A DNA stretch of 64,000 nt from Thioalkalivibrio sp. ALE14 (GCF_000376845.1 NZ_AQXY01000030.1:186001-250000); one strand, 5' to 3'; positions 8,452-17,834 are shown, counted from the stretch's first letter. Numbers and translations are program-made. Notes: generated by a model from the sequence alone, not told the origin.

Positions 8452-11312
8452 TTCTTGCCTCCTAGGCCCGCAAAGAAGTTCAAAACACGTGCCCGCGTGG
8501 ACTGGCCGGGGTACGGTTTGAGGGGCTTGAACTGGGGTGAAGTCTCCTGCGGCTCCCCTTCTTCGGCCTTGTAGATACGTACGCGGACGTCATACCAGGC
8601 CGCCTGACCGGTCACCGGGTCGGAGTTGGAGATCGGGCCGTCGTCACTCGGCAGCTCCTCGGAGATCAGGTGGTTGAGCAGGAAGCCCTTGCGCGACTCG
8701 TTGGCGCGCGGGGTCAGGTTCCAGGCACCCGAGGCCTTGCCGATGGCATTCCAGGTCCAGACCGTACCGGGTTCCACCGCCTCGGAGTACTTGGCCATGC
8801 AGCGCACCCGGCCCCACTGGCTCTCCACCCAGATCCAGTCCTCGTCCTGTATCCCGGCGGCATGCGCGGTACGCGCGTTCACGTACAGCAGGTTGTGCGC
8901 GTGGATCTGACGCAGCCAGGCGTTCTGGGAGTCCCAGGAGTGGTACATCGCCATCGGACGCTGGGTGATGGCGGCCAGCGGGTAGGTGTGCTTGTTGGTG
9001 GACTGGTATTCCAGTGGGTCGTAGTAGAACGGCAGCGGATCGAAAAAGGTCTCGACACGCTTGGCCAGGTGTGCAGGTGCCTTGCGCGACGGGCCCTTGC
9101 CCTGGGCCGCCGCGCGGAACTTCATCAGCACCTCGGAGTAGAGGTGAATCAGGATCGGTTCGCCAAAGCGCGTAATGCGGTTGCGCTGCGACCACTCGAG
9201 ATAACCTTTGTTCCAGTTGCGCATGTACTGGTAGCTGCGTGGCAGTTCGTACTGGAACACGCAGTTGTTCTGGGCGTACATCTCCCACTGGTTGGGGTTG
9301 GGTTCGCCGCGCAGCGATTTCTCGCCGCCCTTGCCGCGCCAGCCGGCCAGGAAGCCGATGCCCGAGCCGGGCTCGGTTTCGTAGTTGACCACGAAGTCCG
9401 GGTAGTCGCGGTACTTGCGCTCGCCCTTGTCGTTCACGAATGCCGGCAGCTTCAGGCGCGACCCGAGTTCGATCAGCACCTCCTGGAACGGCTTGCACTC
9501 GCCCTTGGGCGGGACCACCGGGATGCGCACGGAGTCCACCGGGCCGTCGAATTCGGAGATCGGGCGGTCGAGCATGGACATCACGTCGTGGCGCTCGAGG
9601 TAGGTGGTGTCCGGCAGGATCAGGTCCGCAAATGCCGTCATCTCGGACTGGAAGGCGTCCGCCACGACCAGGAACGGGATCTTGTACTCCCCGTTGTCGT
9701 CCTTGTCGTTCAGCATCTTGCGGACCTCTTCCGTGTTCATGGTCGAGTTCCACGCCATGTTGGCCATGAAGATCAGCAGGGTGTCGATCGGGTAGGGATC
9801 GCCCCGCCAGGCGTTGGTGATGGCGTTGTGCATCATGCCGTGCACGGCCAGCGGGTATTCCCAGGAGAAGGCCTTGTCGAGTCGTACCGGCTCTCCCTTG
9901 TCGTCCACGAACAGGTCGTCCGGGTCCGCCGGCCAGCCGAGCACCATGCCGTCCAGCGGCTTTCCGGCCTGCACGCCTTCCGGCCCCTTCGGGGTGCGGG
10001 CGCAGGGCGGAATGGGACGCGGGAATGGCGCCTTGTGGCGGAAGCCGCCGGGCCGATCGATGGTGCCCAGCAGCGACATCAGGATCGACAGGGAGCGGAT
10101 CGTGTGGAACCCGTTCGAATGCGCCGCCAGGCCGCGCATGGCGTGGAAGGAGACCGGATTGCCGGTGACCGACTCGTGTTCTTCGCCCCAGGAGTCGGTC
10201 CAGGCGATGGGGAGCTCGATCCGCTGGTCGCGGGCGGTCACCCCCATCTCGTGGGCCAGGCGGCGGATGTCCTCGGCCGAGATGCCGGTGATCCGTTCCG
10301 CCCACTCGGGCGTGTATTCCGCGACCCGGTCCTGCAGCAGCTGGAATGCGGGCTTGGTACGGGTGCCGTCTTTCAGGGTGAATTCACCCAGCAGATACGG
10401 GTCCGCGCCCGGGGTGTGGGTCTGCACCGGGCGGCCCGTCTTGCGATCCCACCAGAGCTGGTCCTGTGCGTCGTAACACCCCTCTGCCGGGGGTGCGTCA
10501 GAGCGCAGGAACATCCCGAAGGCGTCGCTGTCCTCGTCCATGTTCACCAGCTGGCCGGCGTTGCTGTAGCGCACCAGGAAGTCGCGGTCGTACAGGCCCT
10601 TGCTCATGATCTCGTGGATCAGGGCGAGCAGCAGGGCACCGTCGGTGCCCGGGCGGATCGGCACCCATTCGTCGGCGATCGCGGAATAGCCCGTGCGCAC
10701 AGGGTTGATGGAGATGAACCGCCCGCCCTGGCGCTTGAACTTGGAGATCGCGACCTTGAGCGGATTGGAGTGGTGGTCCTCGGCGGTGCCGATCATCACG
10801 AACAGCTTGGAGCGCTCGAGATCGGGCCCGCCGAATTCCCAGAACGAGCCACCGATGGTGTAGATCATGCCGGCGGCCATGTTGACCGAGCAGAAGCCGC
10901 CGTGGGCCGCGTAGTTGGGCGTGCCGAACTGCTTGGCGAACAGCCCGGTCAGGGCCTGCATCTGGTCGCGCCCGGTAAACAGGGCAAAGCGCTTCGGGTC
11001 GGTCTCGCGAATGTGTCCGAGCCGTTCGGCAAGGATCTCGAAGGTCTCTTCCCAGGAGATCGGTTCGAACTCTCCGTCGCCCCGCTCGGCGCCGGCCTTG
11101 CGCCGCAGGGGCTGGGTCAGCCGCGCCGGCGAGTGCTGTTTCATGATCCCGGAGGCACCCTTGGCACAGATGACCCCCTCGTTGATAGGGTGCTCGGGGT
11201 TGCCGTCGATATAGCGCACCTCCCCGTCACGCAGGTGCACCCGAATGCCGCAACGGCAGGCGCACATGTAACAGGTGGTGTTCTTGATTTCCTGCGAGGG
11301 GGTCTGTGCCAT
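8448..11312 (-). CDS. soeA: SoeA-type molybdopterin sulfite dehydrogenase catalytic subunit, copy 1
   Basis: The 954-aa member of the DMSO-reductase superfamily would oxidise sulfite to sulfate at a Mo-bis-MGD centre in the cytoplasm. The N-terminal [4Fe-4S] motif is Cys14, Cys17, Cys21 and Cys49 (CYMCACRCG...ICAKG). A probable Mo-ligand region is HGGFCSVNMA, with Cys141, the ligand type seen in polysulfide/thiosulfate reductase relatives. There is no twin-arginine leader, which fits SoeA and argues against a periplasmic polysulfide reductase. It lies close to sat and apr genes and has a full paralogue at 29504. Sulfite as substrate is inferred from family and context; other inorganic sulfur substrates remain possible. 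Confidence 0.83.
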   Translation of the reverse strand: MAQTPSQEIKNTTCYMCACRCGIRVHLRDGEVRYIDGNPEHPINEGVICAKGASGIMKQHSPARLTQPLRRKAGAERGDGEFEPISWEETFEILAERLGHIRETDPKRFALFTGRDQMQALTGLFAKQFGTPNYAAHGGFCSVNMAAGMIYTIGGSFWEFGGPDLERSKLFVMIGTAEDHHSNPLKVAISKFKRQGGRFISINPVRTGYSAIADEWVPIRPGTDGALLLALIHEIMSKGLYDRDFLVRYSNAGQLVNMDEDSDAFGMFLRSDAPPAEGCYDAQDQLWWDRKTGRPVQTHTPGADPYLLGEFTLKDGTRTKPAFQLLQDRVAEYTPEWAERITGISAEDIRRLAHEMGVTARDQRIELPIAWTDSWGEEHESVTGNPVSFHAMRGLAAHSNGFHTIRSLSILMSLLGTIDRPGGFRHKAPFPRPIPPCARTPKGPEGVQAGKPLDGMVLGWPADPDDLFVDDKGEPVRLDKAFSWEYPLAVHGMMHNAITNAWRGDPYPIDTLLIFMANMAWNSTMNTEEVRKMLNDKDDNGEYKIPFLVVADAFQSEMTAFADLILPDTTYLERHDVMSMLDRPISEFDGPVDSVRIPVVPPKGECKPFQEVLIELGSRLKLPAFVNDKGERKYRDYPDFVVNYETEPGSGIGFLAGWRGKGGEKSLRGEPNPNQWEMYAQNNCVFQYELPRSYQYMRNWNKGYLEWSQRNRITRFGEPILIHLYSEVLMKFRAAAQGKGPSRKAPAHLAKRVETFFDPLPFYYDPLEYQSTNKHTYPLAAITQRPMAMYHSWDSQNAWLRQIHAHNLLYVNARTAHAAGIQDEDWIWVESQWGRVRCMAKYSEAVEPGTVWTWNAIGKASGAWNLTPRANESRKGFLLNHLISEELPSDDGPISNSDPVTGQAAWYDVRVRIYKAEEGEPQETSPQFKPLKPYPGQSTRARVLNFFAGLGGKK

Positions 11313-11539
11313 AAATCGTCAACGCCTTGTAAGTTAGACAATCGCGATATACTGCAATACCCCTTACTGCGATCGGGGTTACCCCCACTATGCAGTTCCG
11401 GGGTGCCCACCACAAGGCGTTTCGAGAGCGATCTTTGCGCCCGGGTTTTGCCGGCCCGGACACGACCGGGGCGCGGGGACGGGCGCCGCAGTGTTATGGT
11501 TCCGGGCCAGGAGCATGACAACAGAGGCCTGTGAATCCG

Positions 11540-12067
11540 ATGAAGGTATGCATTGTTTCCGACAGTCACGACCGCGGCCCGATGCTGGCCCGTGCGATCG
11601 AGGCCGGCATTGCCGAGGGCGCCGAGGCGGTTATTCACTGTGGCGACGTGATTGGCGGGAATACCCTGCGCGCTTCGCTGAAACTCGGGGTGCCGATCCA
11701 CGCGGTACATGGCAATAACCTCGGGGACCCCGTCGCGATTTCGCGCATTGCCCATCAGTCCAACGGCCTGCTCCATTACCACGGGCTGGATGCCACCATC
11801 ACCCTCGGCGACCGGCGTATCTTCGTTACGCACTATCCCCACTACGCCCATGCGATGGCCTGTACGGGCGACTACGACCTCGTCTGTTGCGGGCACAGTC
11901 ACGAAACCGAGATCCGCCAGCAGCCCCATGTGAAGGGTGGCTCCACCTGGCTCGTGAATCCCGGCACCGTGGCCGGTCTTGGCGCACCCGAGGCGACCTG
12001 GGCGCTGGGTGACCTGCGCAGCATGGACTTCCAGATCCGGTCGACGCCGGAGGAAACTGCGGCCTGA
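11540..12067 (+). CDS. YfcE/MJ0936-like calcineurin-type phosphodiesterase
   Basis: The 175-aa metallophosphatase carries the dinuclear-metal motifs D-x-H (VSDSHD), GD (HCGDVIGG), GN (VHGNN) and GHSH (CCGHSHE), followed by NPGT. Such enzymes hydrolyse phosphodiester bonds, often cyclic nucleotides in vitro; the natural substrate is unknown. Family members start right at the SDSH strand, so ATG 11540 (MKVCIVSDSH) is chosen. GTG 11531 in frame is an alternative with AGAGG just three bases upstream. It is divergent from soe copy 1. Confidence 0.85.
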   Translation: MKVCIVSDSHDRGPMLARAIEAGIAEGAEAVIHCGDVIGGNTLRASLKLGVPIHAVHGNNLGDPVAISRIAHQSNGLLHYHGLDATITLGDRRIFVTHYPHYAHAMACTGDYDLVCCGHSHETEIRQQPHVKGGSTWLVNPGTVAGLGAPEATWALGDLRSMDFQIRSTPEETAA

Positions 12068-12170
12068 GTCAGCGTTTCCCTGCGGGGGAGCGGCGGATCA
12101 ACGGACCGGCTTGTCAGCGAGTGCGTCTCAGGGCATCGTCTAGGTTCCCACCCTGGATGGAGAGAACGCG

Positions 12171-12773
12171 ATGACAGCAGAATTCCCGCACAAGCCCCTT
12201 CCGTCGAACAAGGCGGCGCCCGGAACCGGTCTCCAGCAGGTCTCGGAGGAGGATCCCCAGGTCACGCTGGCCTCGTCCGCGCTGTGTGTGATGACGGACT
12301 TTCGCCGGGTTCCGGTCGCGACCATCGGGCCGGAGGCGACGCTGAACCAGGCGACGGAGCAGATGATTGCCAAGGGTGTGCGGCTGTTGATCGTGGTCGA
12401 CTCGGAGCGCGTGCTCGGGCTGATCACCGCGCGTGACACCCAGGGTGAGCGTCCGATCCAGATGGTGAACGAACGCGGGATGCGGCACGAGGACTTGATG
12501 GTCCGTGACCTGATGGTTCCGGTAGATGACATTGACCTGCTGGACATGCAGCGGGTCATGCAGGCCGACGTGGCCGACATCGTCGCGACCCTGAAGGACT
12601 GGGGGCGCCAGCATGCACTGGTTGGACAGCGCGATCCGGAGACCGGGGAAACCCGCATCCGGGGCATGTTCTCGGCCACCCAGATTGGTCGCCAGCTGGG
12701 GATTCAGGTTCAGACGTTCGATGTCGCGCGGACCTTCGCGCAGATCCAGGCGACCCTGTCCAAGGCCTATTAG
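12171..12773 (+). CDS. CBS-domain protein next to ATP sulfurylase
   Basis: The 200-aa soluble protein has two CBS motifs, about 38-100 (VMTDFRRVPVATIGPEATLNQA...) and 108-175 (VRDLMVPVDDIDLLDM...). A short Ala/Pro-rich N-terminus precedes them. CBS pairs bind adenosine compounds such as AMP, ATP or SAM and usually regulate a partner. It lacks any catalytic or transport domain of its own. It is convergent with sat, so a role in sensing adenylate state or APS during sulfite oxidation is attractive but purely inferential. The start ATG is preceded by GGAGAGA. Confidence 0.8.
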   Translation: MTAEFPHKPLPSNKAAPGTGLQQVSEEDPQVTLASSALCVMTDFRRVPVATIGPEATLNQATEQMIAKGVRLLIVVDSERVLGLITARDTQGERPIQMVNERGMRHEDLMVRDLMVPVDDIDLLDMQRVMQADVADIVATLKDWGRQHALVGQRDPETGETRIRGMFSATQIGRQLGIQVQTFDVARTFAQIQATLSKAY

Positions 12774-12793
12774 TCGCGGATCAGGATGGGGTT

Positions 12794-12823
12794 GCTGCCG
12801 CGGCCGCGGAGTGCCGCGGCAGC
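12794..12823. terminator. GC hairpin between convergent CBS gene and sat
   Basis: GCTGCCGCGG (12794-12803) pairs perfectly with CCGCGGCAGC (12814-12823). No T-run follows on either strand, so it may terminate weakly or stabilise the 3' ends. Confidence 0.45.
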
Positions 12824-12872
12824 ATGGATCCACGCTCGCCCTAAGCCTGAGCCTTGAGCGGCGAGCGCCCTG

Positions 12873-14063
12873 CTACTTGTTTAACCCCTGATAATACTCC
12901 ATCAGGATCTTCGCCACTTCCGGGCGGGAGAACTCGACCGGGGGTGCCTCGCCGCGGCCCAGCATCTCGCGCACCTTGGTGCCGGACAGCAGCACGAAGT
13001 CCTCCTTCGTGTGGTCGGGTGCATCGCACATCATCACGACGCGGTCCAGCTTCTTCGAGTAGGCCGTGTGGTCGGCGCGGAAGATCTCGATCTCCAGGGC
13101 ATCGTCCGGCACCTCGGTATCGAAGATCGTCTGGGCGTCGAACGGTCCGTAGTAATCCCCGACCCCGGCATGGTCGCGCCCGATGATGAAGTGTGTCGCG
13201 CCCATGTTCTGCCGGAACAGCGCATGCAGGACCGCCTCGCGCGGACCCGCATACAGCATGTCGAAGCCATACCCGGTGATCATCACAGTGTTCGGAGGGA
13301 AGTAGATCTCGGCCATCTTGCGGATGGCAGCGTCCCGCACCGGCGCCGGGATATCGCCGGGCTTGAGTTTGCCCAGCAGCATGTGGATCACGATGCCGTC
13401 CGCATTCAGTTGTTCCATCGCCATGCGGCACAGTTCCTCGTGCGCGCGGTGCATCGGGTTGCGGGTCTGGAACGCGACCACGCGGTTCCAGCCTCGTTCG
13501 GCTATCTCGTTGCGAATCTCGACTGCAGTGCGGAAGGTGTCGGGGAAGTCGTCCTGGAAGTAGGAGAAGTGCAGGACCTGGATGGGCCCGGAGACGCAGA
13601 CGCGGCCGACGCTGTTGAACGCGGCAACCCCGGGGTGTTCCATGTCGGTCGTTCCGTAGACCTGCTGGGTCATGGTCTCCATCTGCTCGGGCGTGAATTC
13701 CTCGATCGCCTCGACCTCCTGAATGGCGATCACCGGGTTGCCTTCCATGTTGGGGTCGCGCAGGGCAATCCGCCCGACTCCGCGAATCGCGTCGGCGTCT
13801 TCCAGCAGGTTGACGACCGGGACCGGGAAAAAGAGGCCGCTGGTGGTCCTCATGTTCTCGGCGCAGCTCATGGCGTCCGCCATATTCATGAAGCCGGTCA
13901 GCGGCGTGAAGTAACCGCCCCCCATCATTACAGCGTTCCCGGCTGCCGCGGAGCTGATCACGACGGAGGGGAGGGTCTCGGCCTCCTGCAGCAAGGCGTG
14001 ATGTTGATCGGGGTCGTATACGAACAGGGGCTTCAGGGTGTCTGCACCGTGCGGTTTGATCAT
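12873..14063 (-). CDS. sat: Sulfate adenylyltransferase (dissimilatory ATP sulfurylase)
   Basis: The 396-aa homo-oligomeric enzyme is the form used by sulfur oxidisers to turn APS plus PPi into ATP plus sulfate. The active-site motif QTRNPMHRAH is at 199-208, and GRDHAG with a following Y-Y-G-P stretch is near 290-300. No APS-kinase domain is fused. The start at 14063 (MIKPHGAD) has GGCAGGAG shortly upstream; a much longer reading frame exists but its extra N-terminus is not family-like. It is alone on the minus strand, divergent from aprMBA, and shares with it a 509-bp intergenic region. PPi made elsewhere, or used by the PPi-type Pfk, ties into this reaction. Confidence 0.95.
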   Translation of the reverse strand: MIKPHGADTLKPLFVYDPDQHHALLQEAETLPSVVISSAAAGNAVMMGGGYFTPLTGFMNMADAMSCAENMRTTSGLFFPVPVVNLLEDADAIRGVGRIALRDPNMEGNPVIAIQEVEAIEEFTPEQMETMTQQVYGTTDMEHPGVAAFNSVGRVCVSGPIQVLHFSYFQDDFPDTFRTAVEIRNEIAERGWNRVVAFQTRNPMHRAHEELCRMAMEQLNADGIVIHMLLGKLKPGDIPAPVRDAAIRKMAEIYFPPNTVMITGYGFDMLYAGPREAVLHALFRQNMGATHFIIGRDHAGVGDYYGPFDAQTIFDTEVPDDALEIEIFRADHTAYSKKLDRVVMMCDAPDHTKEDFVLLSGTKVREMLGRGEAPPVEFSRPEVAKILMEYYQGLNK

Positions 14064-14572
14064 GGGGCTTTTTCTCCTGCCGACGCTGGATGTGGGCTGC
14101 TTGAATGGGGCGGCCTGGGCCGCCACGCGGAGTCCGGACCGCATTCGGCCGCCGTCCACGCGGGCGGCGGGTGGCGGCATCGGCCCTGAACGTAGCACAA
14201 GATAGTGCATAAAGCGCCGGGTTTCTTGACCGTAGATCCGAGCTCGAATGGCTGGTATCGCCCCGGTGGCTGCCGGATCAGGTTGTGTGCGGTGGCTGTC
14301 CGATTGGTCCGAAGCCCATCGGGATTGGCTCCACGGTCGCCGCAAGACCGCCGCCCTGTGCGCGTCCGGGCGACGATCCTGGCCTGCGAAACCATCGGGG
14401 ACTGCGTTGATACAGCCGTACTTCGCGCAGCCCTAGATTAGCGTTTCCATAAATAAGCATATGACCTAATAGAATCGACTGATGCGCGGGGAAGCAAGTT
14501 TGATTTGAAGCGCAAGATCGAGTTGGCACAGACTCGGTGTGCCAATTGGACACTCTGAGGAGGCCTGACGCC
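14064..14572. other. Divergent sat/aprM control region (509 bp, no gene seen)
   Basis: No convincing ORF is present. The sat-proximal half is GC-rich with several GGCGGCC/GCCGCC tracts. The aprM-proximal half (about 14430-14510) is distinctly AT-rich and holds TTTCCA (14444-14449) and TAATAG (14467-14472) at 17-bp spacing, a weak sigma70-like promoter for aprM. An inverted repeat just before the aprM ribosome-binding site is listed separately. Confidence 0.5.
14523..14545 (+). promoter_or_regulatory. Perfect inverted repeat upstream of aprM
   Basis: TTGGCACA (14523-14530) and TGTGCCAA (14538-14545) are exact reverse complements separated by seven bases. The repeat lies 12 bases before the GAGGAGG ribosome-binding site (14557-14563). 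It could be an operator for a dimeric regulator or a 5'-UTR hairpin. No known regulator is recognised. Confidence 0.55.
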
Positions 14573-15403
14573 GTGATCACTAGCAATCCCTTTGCCGAAC
14601 TGGCTGCGTTTATCCCACCAGCCGCTATGCAGGCGTATGTCGTGCTCATGGTCATCCTGGTGGCCGCCGGCACGATCCTCGACATGATGCACAAGAGGAG
14701 TGCCCAGTACTTCTTCGAGAACGCCAAGAAAGCCGAAAAGAGTGCGACCCGCAGCGTGAGCGGCGGCGAGAAATTCTCCCAGGCAGTGCAGACCCTGGGG
14801 AAAGAGGTCATCACCTCCGGCGAATTCAAGAACCCGAAGCGTCGCGCCTCGCACCTGTTCACGATGTGGGGCTTCGTCCTATTCGTGGTCTCCTCTGCCG
14901 TGCTGATCTTTGGCTACGCGACCGAGCCGGCCGCCGGTGTATGGCCGGTGCTGTGGCACCTGGGCGCCCTGTCGCTTGCCTTCGGTGGCTACTGGTTCTG
15001 GTTCTTTATCCGCGTGGATGTCTACTCCGAGGGGCGTCGCTGGTACCAGCTCGTCCGTGCCGACATCTTCATCGTGTCGCTGCTGGCGATGTCGACGTTC
15101 GCCATCCTCTGGTCGCTGACCCAGGGCACCGGCGCCCTTGGCTGGCTGTTCTTCGCGCTCTTCCTCGCGGCCACCACGACCCTGTTCGCGACGGTCTACT
15201 GGTCCAAGTTCGCGCACATGTTCTTCAAGCCGGCCGCGGCCTACCAGAAGCGGATGACACGTGCCGACGGCTCCGCCGAGAACCTTCCGACGCTTACGCG
15301 CGACGACCCCGAGCAACAGCAGCGCCATTCGATGGAACTGCTGCGCGACGCGCCGATGGAGATGGGGAAGGGCATCCAGCGTGAAGCCCCCCACCACTAC
15401 TGA
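14573..15403 (+). CDS. aprM: AprM, putative membrane partner of APS reductase
   Basis: The 276-aa membrane protein has about five hydrophobic segments (near 15-35, 100-120, 130-150, 165-185 and 195-215) and a hydrophilic Gln/Arg-rich C-terminus. Sulfur oxidisers that lack QmoABC typically carry AprM directly upstream of aprBA, where it is proposed to anchor the enzyme and collect its electrons. The position here fits exactly. The start is GTG 14573, with GAGGAGG nine bases upstream; the in-frame upstream GTG at 14537 would bury the ribosome-binding site. Its biochemical role is proposed, not proven. Confidence 0.87.
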   Translation: MITSNPFAELAAFIPPAAMQAYVVLMVILVAAGTILDMMHKRSAQYFFENAKKAEKSATRSVSGGEKFSQAVQTLGKEVITSGEFKNPKRRASHLFTMWGFVLFVVSSAVLIFGYATEPAAGVWPVLWHLGALSLAFGGYWFWFFIRVDVYSEGRRWYQLVRADIFIVSLLAMSTFAILWSLTQGTGALGWLFFALFLAATTTLFATVYWSKFAHMFFKPAAAYQKRMTRADGSAENLPTLTRDDPEQQQRHSMELLRDAPMEMGKGIQREAPHHY

Positions 15404-15441
15404 GCCCCTTATCCAAACACCAGCATCGATCGAGGACTACC

Positions 15442-15921
15442 ATGCCAACTTTTGTATACATGACCCGTTGCGATGGCTGTGGATACTGCGTGGATATCTG
15501 CCCGTCAGACATCATGCATATCGACCCCACCACGCGTCGCGCCTACAACATCGAACCCAACATGTGCTGGGAGTGTTTCTCCTGCGTGAAGGCCTGCCCG
15601 CACCACGCCATTGATGTGCGTGGCTACGCGGACTTCGCGCCGCTGGGGCACAGCGTGCGCGTTGACCGTGACGAGGAACGGGGCACCATCGCCTGGAAGA
15701 TCAAGTTCCGCGATGGCCGCGAAAAGGATTTCCTGTCACCGATTACTACCAAGCCCTGGGGCAAGCACATCCCGCAGCTGGCCGACGTCCCCGCACCGGA
15801 CAAGTCCATGCGCGACAGCCAGCTGCTGTTCAACGAGCCCAAGTACATCCGCATGGATGAGGGGGATCTGCACACGCTTGAGGCCGCCGGTCTCAAACTG
15901 AAAGAAGGGGTGTACTACTGA
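15442..15921 (+). CDS. aprB: Adenylylsulfate (APS) reductase beta subunit
   Basis: The 159-aa ferredoxin-like subunit has two [4Fe-4S] motifs, Cys10/13/16/20 (CDGCGYCVDICP) and Cys42/45/48/52 (CWECFSCVKACP). A C-terminal tail wraps around AprA. In this direction it accepts electrons from AprA as sulfite and AMP are joined to APS. GAGGA sits seven bases before the ATG. The stop and the aprA start share one base (TGATG at 15919-15923), so translation is coupled. Confidence 0.96.
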   Translation: MPTFVYMTRCDGCGYCVDICPSDIMHIDPTTRRAYNIEPNMCWECFSCVKACPHHAIDVRGYADFAPLGHSVRVDRDEERGTIAWKIKFRDGREKDFLSPITTKPWGKHIPQLADVPAPDKSMRDSQLLFNEPKYIRMDEGDLHTLEAAGLKLKEGVYY

Positions 15922-17822
15922 TGGCCTACAAGACAATCGTCGAAGACAACATCGACATCCTGGTCTGTGGCGCGGGGCTTGGTGGCACGGGTGCCGCCTG
16001 GGAAGCCCGCTTCTGGGGCCAGGACAAGAAGGTCGTGATTGCCGAAAAGGCCAACATCGACCGTTCCGGCGCGGTCGCCCAGGGCCTGTATGCGATCAAC
16101 TGCTACATGGGGACCCGCTGGGGCGAGAACAATCCCGAAGACCACGTGCGCTACGCCCGTATCGACCTGATGGGCATGGTGCGCGAGGACCTGCTGTTCG
16201 ACATGGCCCGCCACGTGGACTCCACCGTGCACCAGTTCGAGGAGTGGGGGCTGCCGCTGATGCGTGACCCGAAGACGGGTGCATACCAGCGTGAAGGCCG
16301 CTGGCAGATCATGATCCACGGCGAGTCTTACAAGCCGATCGTGGCCGAGGCCGCCAAGAAGTCCGCCGACACCATCTACAACCGCATTTGTGTCACCCAC
16401 CTCCTGATGGACGAGTCCAAGGAGAACCGGGTGGCCGGCGCGGTGGGCTTCAACGTGCGCACCGGCAACTACCACGTCTTCAAGTCGAAGTCGGTGGTCG
16501 TCGCCGCCGGCGGCGCCTCCATGATCTTCAAGCCGCGTTCCGTGGGCGAAGGCGCGGGTCGCGTCTGGTACGCCCCGTGGTCGTCCGGCTCGGCCTATGG
16601 CCTGCTGATCAACGCCGGGGCCAAGATGACGCAGATGGAAAACCGCATCGTGCTGGCCCGCTTCAAGGATGGCTACGGTCCGGTCGGTGCGTACTTCCTG
16701 CACCTGAAGACCCGCACGCAGAACTGCAACGGCGAAGAGTACGAGTCCAAGTGGTGGCCGCAGCTGCAGGAGATGGTCGGCAAGGAATACCTGGACCCGG
16801 AGGTCTCCCACCGAACCCATCGGCCGATCCCGACCTGCCTGCGCAACCATGCATTCCTGAACGAAGTGAATGCCGGCCGTGGCCCGATCCACATGGTCAC
16901 CATGGAGGCCTTCCAGGACCCGCATCTTGAAGAGGTGGGCTGGGAAAACTTCCTCGGCATGACCGTCGGTCAGGCGGTGTTGTGGGCCGCGACCGACGTC
17001 GACCCCAAGAACGAGAACCCCGAACTGACCACCTCGGAGCCCTACGTGATGGGCTCGCACGCCACGGGCTGTGGCGCCTGGTGCTCTGGGCCGGAGGATG
17101 TCTCCCCGCCCGAGTATTTCTGGGGCTACAACCGCATGACCAGCGTCGAGGGTCTGTTTGGTGCGGGCGACGCCGTGGGCGGAACGCCGCATGCATTCTC
17201 CTCCGGTTCGTTCACCGAGGGCCGCCTGGCCGCGAAGGCCGCCTGCAAGTACATCGACGACGGCAAGGCCGACGGCATTCGTGTCTCCGATAAGCAGATC
17301 AACAAGCTGAAAGAGGAGATCTACAAGCCGCTGGAGCACTACAAGGTCTACAGCAACGAGGTGGTGGCCGGTTCGGTCAATCCGAACTTCATCAACCCGC
17401 GCCAGGGTCTCGACCGCCTGCAGAAGCTGATGGACGAATACTGCGGTGGCGTGACGGTCAGCTACATGACCAACGAGAAGCTGCTCAATATCGGCCTGAA
17501 GAAGATGAAGATCCTCGAAGAGGACTTGGAGAAGCTGGCCGCGGAGGACATCCACGAGCTGCTGCGCGCCTGGGAGCTGAAGCACCGCGTGCGCACGGCC
17601 GAAAGCGTCTTCCACCACACCCTGTTCCGCAAGGAAACCCGCTGGCCGGGTTACTACTACCGCGGCGACTACATGAAACTCGACGATCAGAACTGGCATC
17701 ACCTGACCGTATCCCGTCGTGACCCGAAGACGGGCGAGTACACCATGGAAAAGGCGCCGTGCTATCACCTGGTCGACAAGGACGAGGCCCCGGCGAAGGA
17801 AGCCGAGAAAGAGGAAGCCTAG
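15921..17822 (+). CDS. aprA: Adenylylsulfate (APS) reductase alpha subunit
   Basis: The 633-aa FAD subunit is of fumarate-reductase-like fold. FAD site GAGLGGTGAAWEA is near 15-27, with IDRSGAVAQGLYAIN following. The substrate region includes SHATGCGAWCSGPEDVSPP and the FAD-closing GLFGAGDAVGGTPHAFSSGS. In a sulfur oxidiser it runs sulfite + AMP to APS. The C-terminus ends in a Lys/Glu-rich tail. Length and motifs are those of the sulfur-oxidiser lineage. It forms an operon with aprM and aprB and probably with the three small genes that follow. Confidence 0.97.
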   Translation: MAYKTIVEDNIDILVCGAGLGGTGAAWEARFWGQDKKVVIAEKANIDRSGAVAQGLYAINCYMGTRWGENNPEDHVRYARIDLMGMVREDLLFDMARHVDSTVHQFEEWGLPLMRDPKTGAYQREGRWQIMIHGESYKPIVAEAAKKSADTIYNRICVTHLLMDESKENRVAGAVGFNVRTGNYHVFKSKSVVVAAGGASMIFKPRSVGEGAGRVWYAPWSSGSAYGLLINAGAKMTQMENRIVLARFKDGYGPVGAYFLHLKTRTQNCNGEEYESKWWPQLQEMVGKEYLDPEVSHRTHRPIPTCLRNHAFLNEVNAGRGPIHMVTMEAFQDPHLEEVGWENFLGMTVGQAVLWAATDVDPKNENPELTTSEPYVMGSHATGCGAWCSGPEDVSPPEYFWGYNRMTSVEGLFGAGDAVGGTPHAFSSGSFTEGRLAAKAACKYIDDGKADGIRVSDKQINKLKEEIYKPLEHYKVYSNEVVAGSVNPNFINPRQGLDRLQKLMDEYCGGVTVSYMTNEKLLNIGLKKMKILEEDLEKLAAEDIHELLRAWELKHRVRTAESVFHHTLFRKETRWPGYYYRGDYMKLDDQNWHHLTVSRRDPKTGEYTMEKAPCYHLVDKDEAPAKEAEKEEA

Positions 17823-17834
17823 GGTGCTAACGTG

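Noticed and set aside
8448-11312. Identity as a periplasmic polysulfide or thiosulfate reductase (PsrA/PhsA)
   Set aside because: No twin-arginine signal on the catalytic or iron-sulfur subunits, and sat/apr context fits cytoplasmic sulfite oxidation better; not fully excluded.
8670-11534. 954-codon open frame on the plus strand opposite soeA copy 1
   Set aside because: It is a high-GC antisense shadow: composition is Val/Gly/His/Arg-rich with no motif, while the minus strand encodes an intact molybdoenzyme.
14205-14441. 78-codon plus-strand frame between sat and aprM
   Set aside because: No ribosome-binding site, Arg/Pro-rich shadow-like composition, and it lies in the divergent promoter region.
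15915-17768. 617-codon minus-strand frame opposite aprA
   Set aside because: Antisense shadow of a strongly conserved gene; biased composition and no start context.
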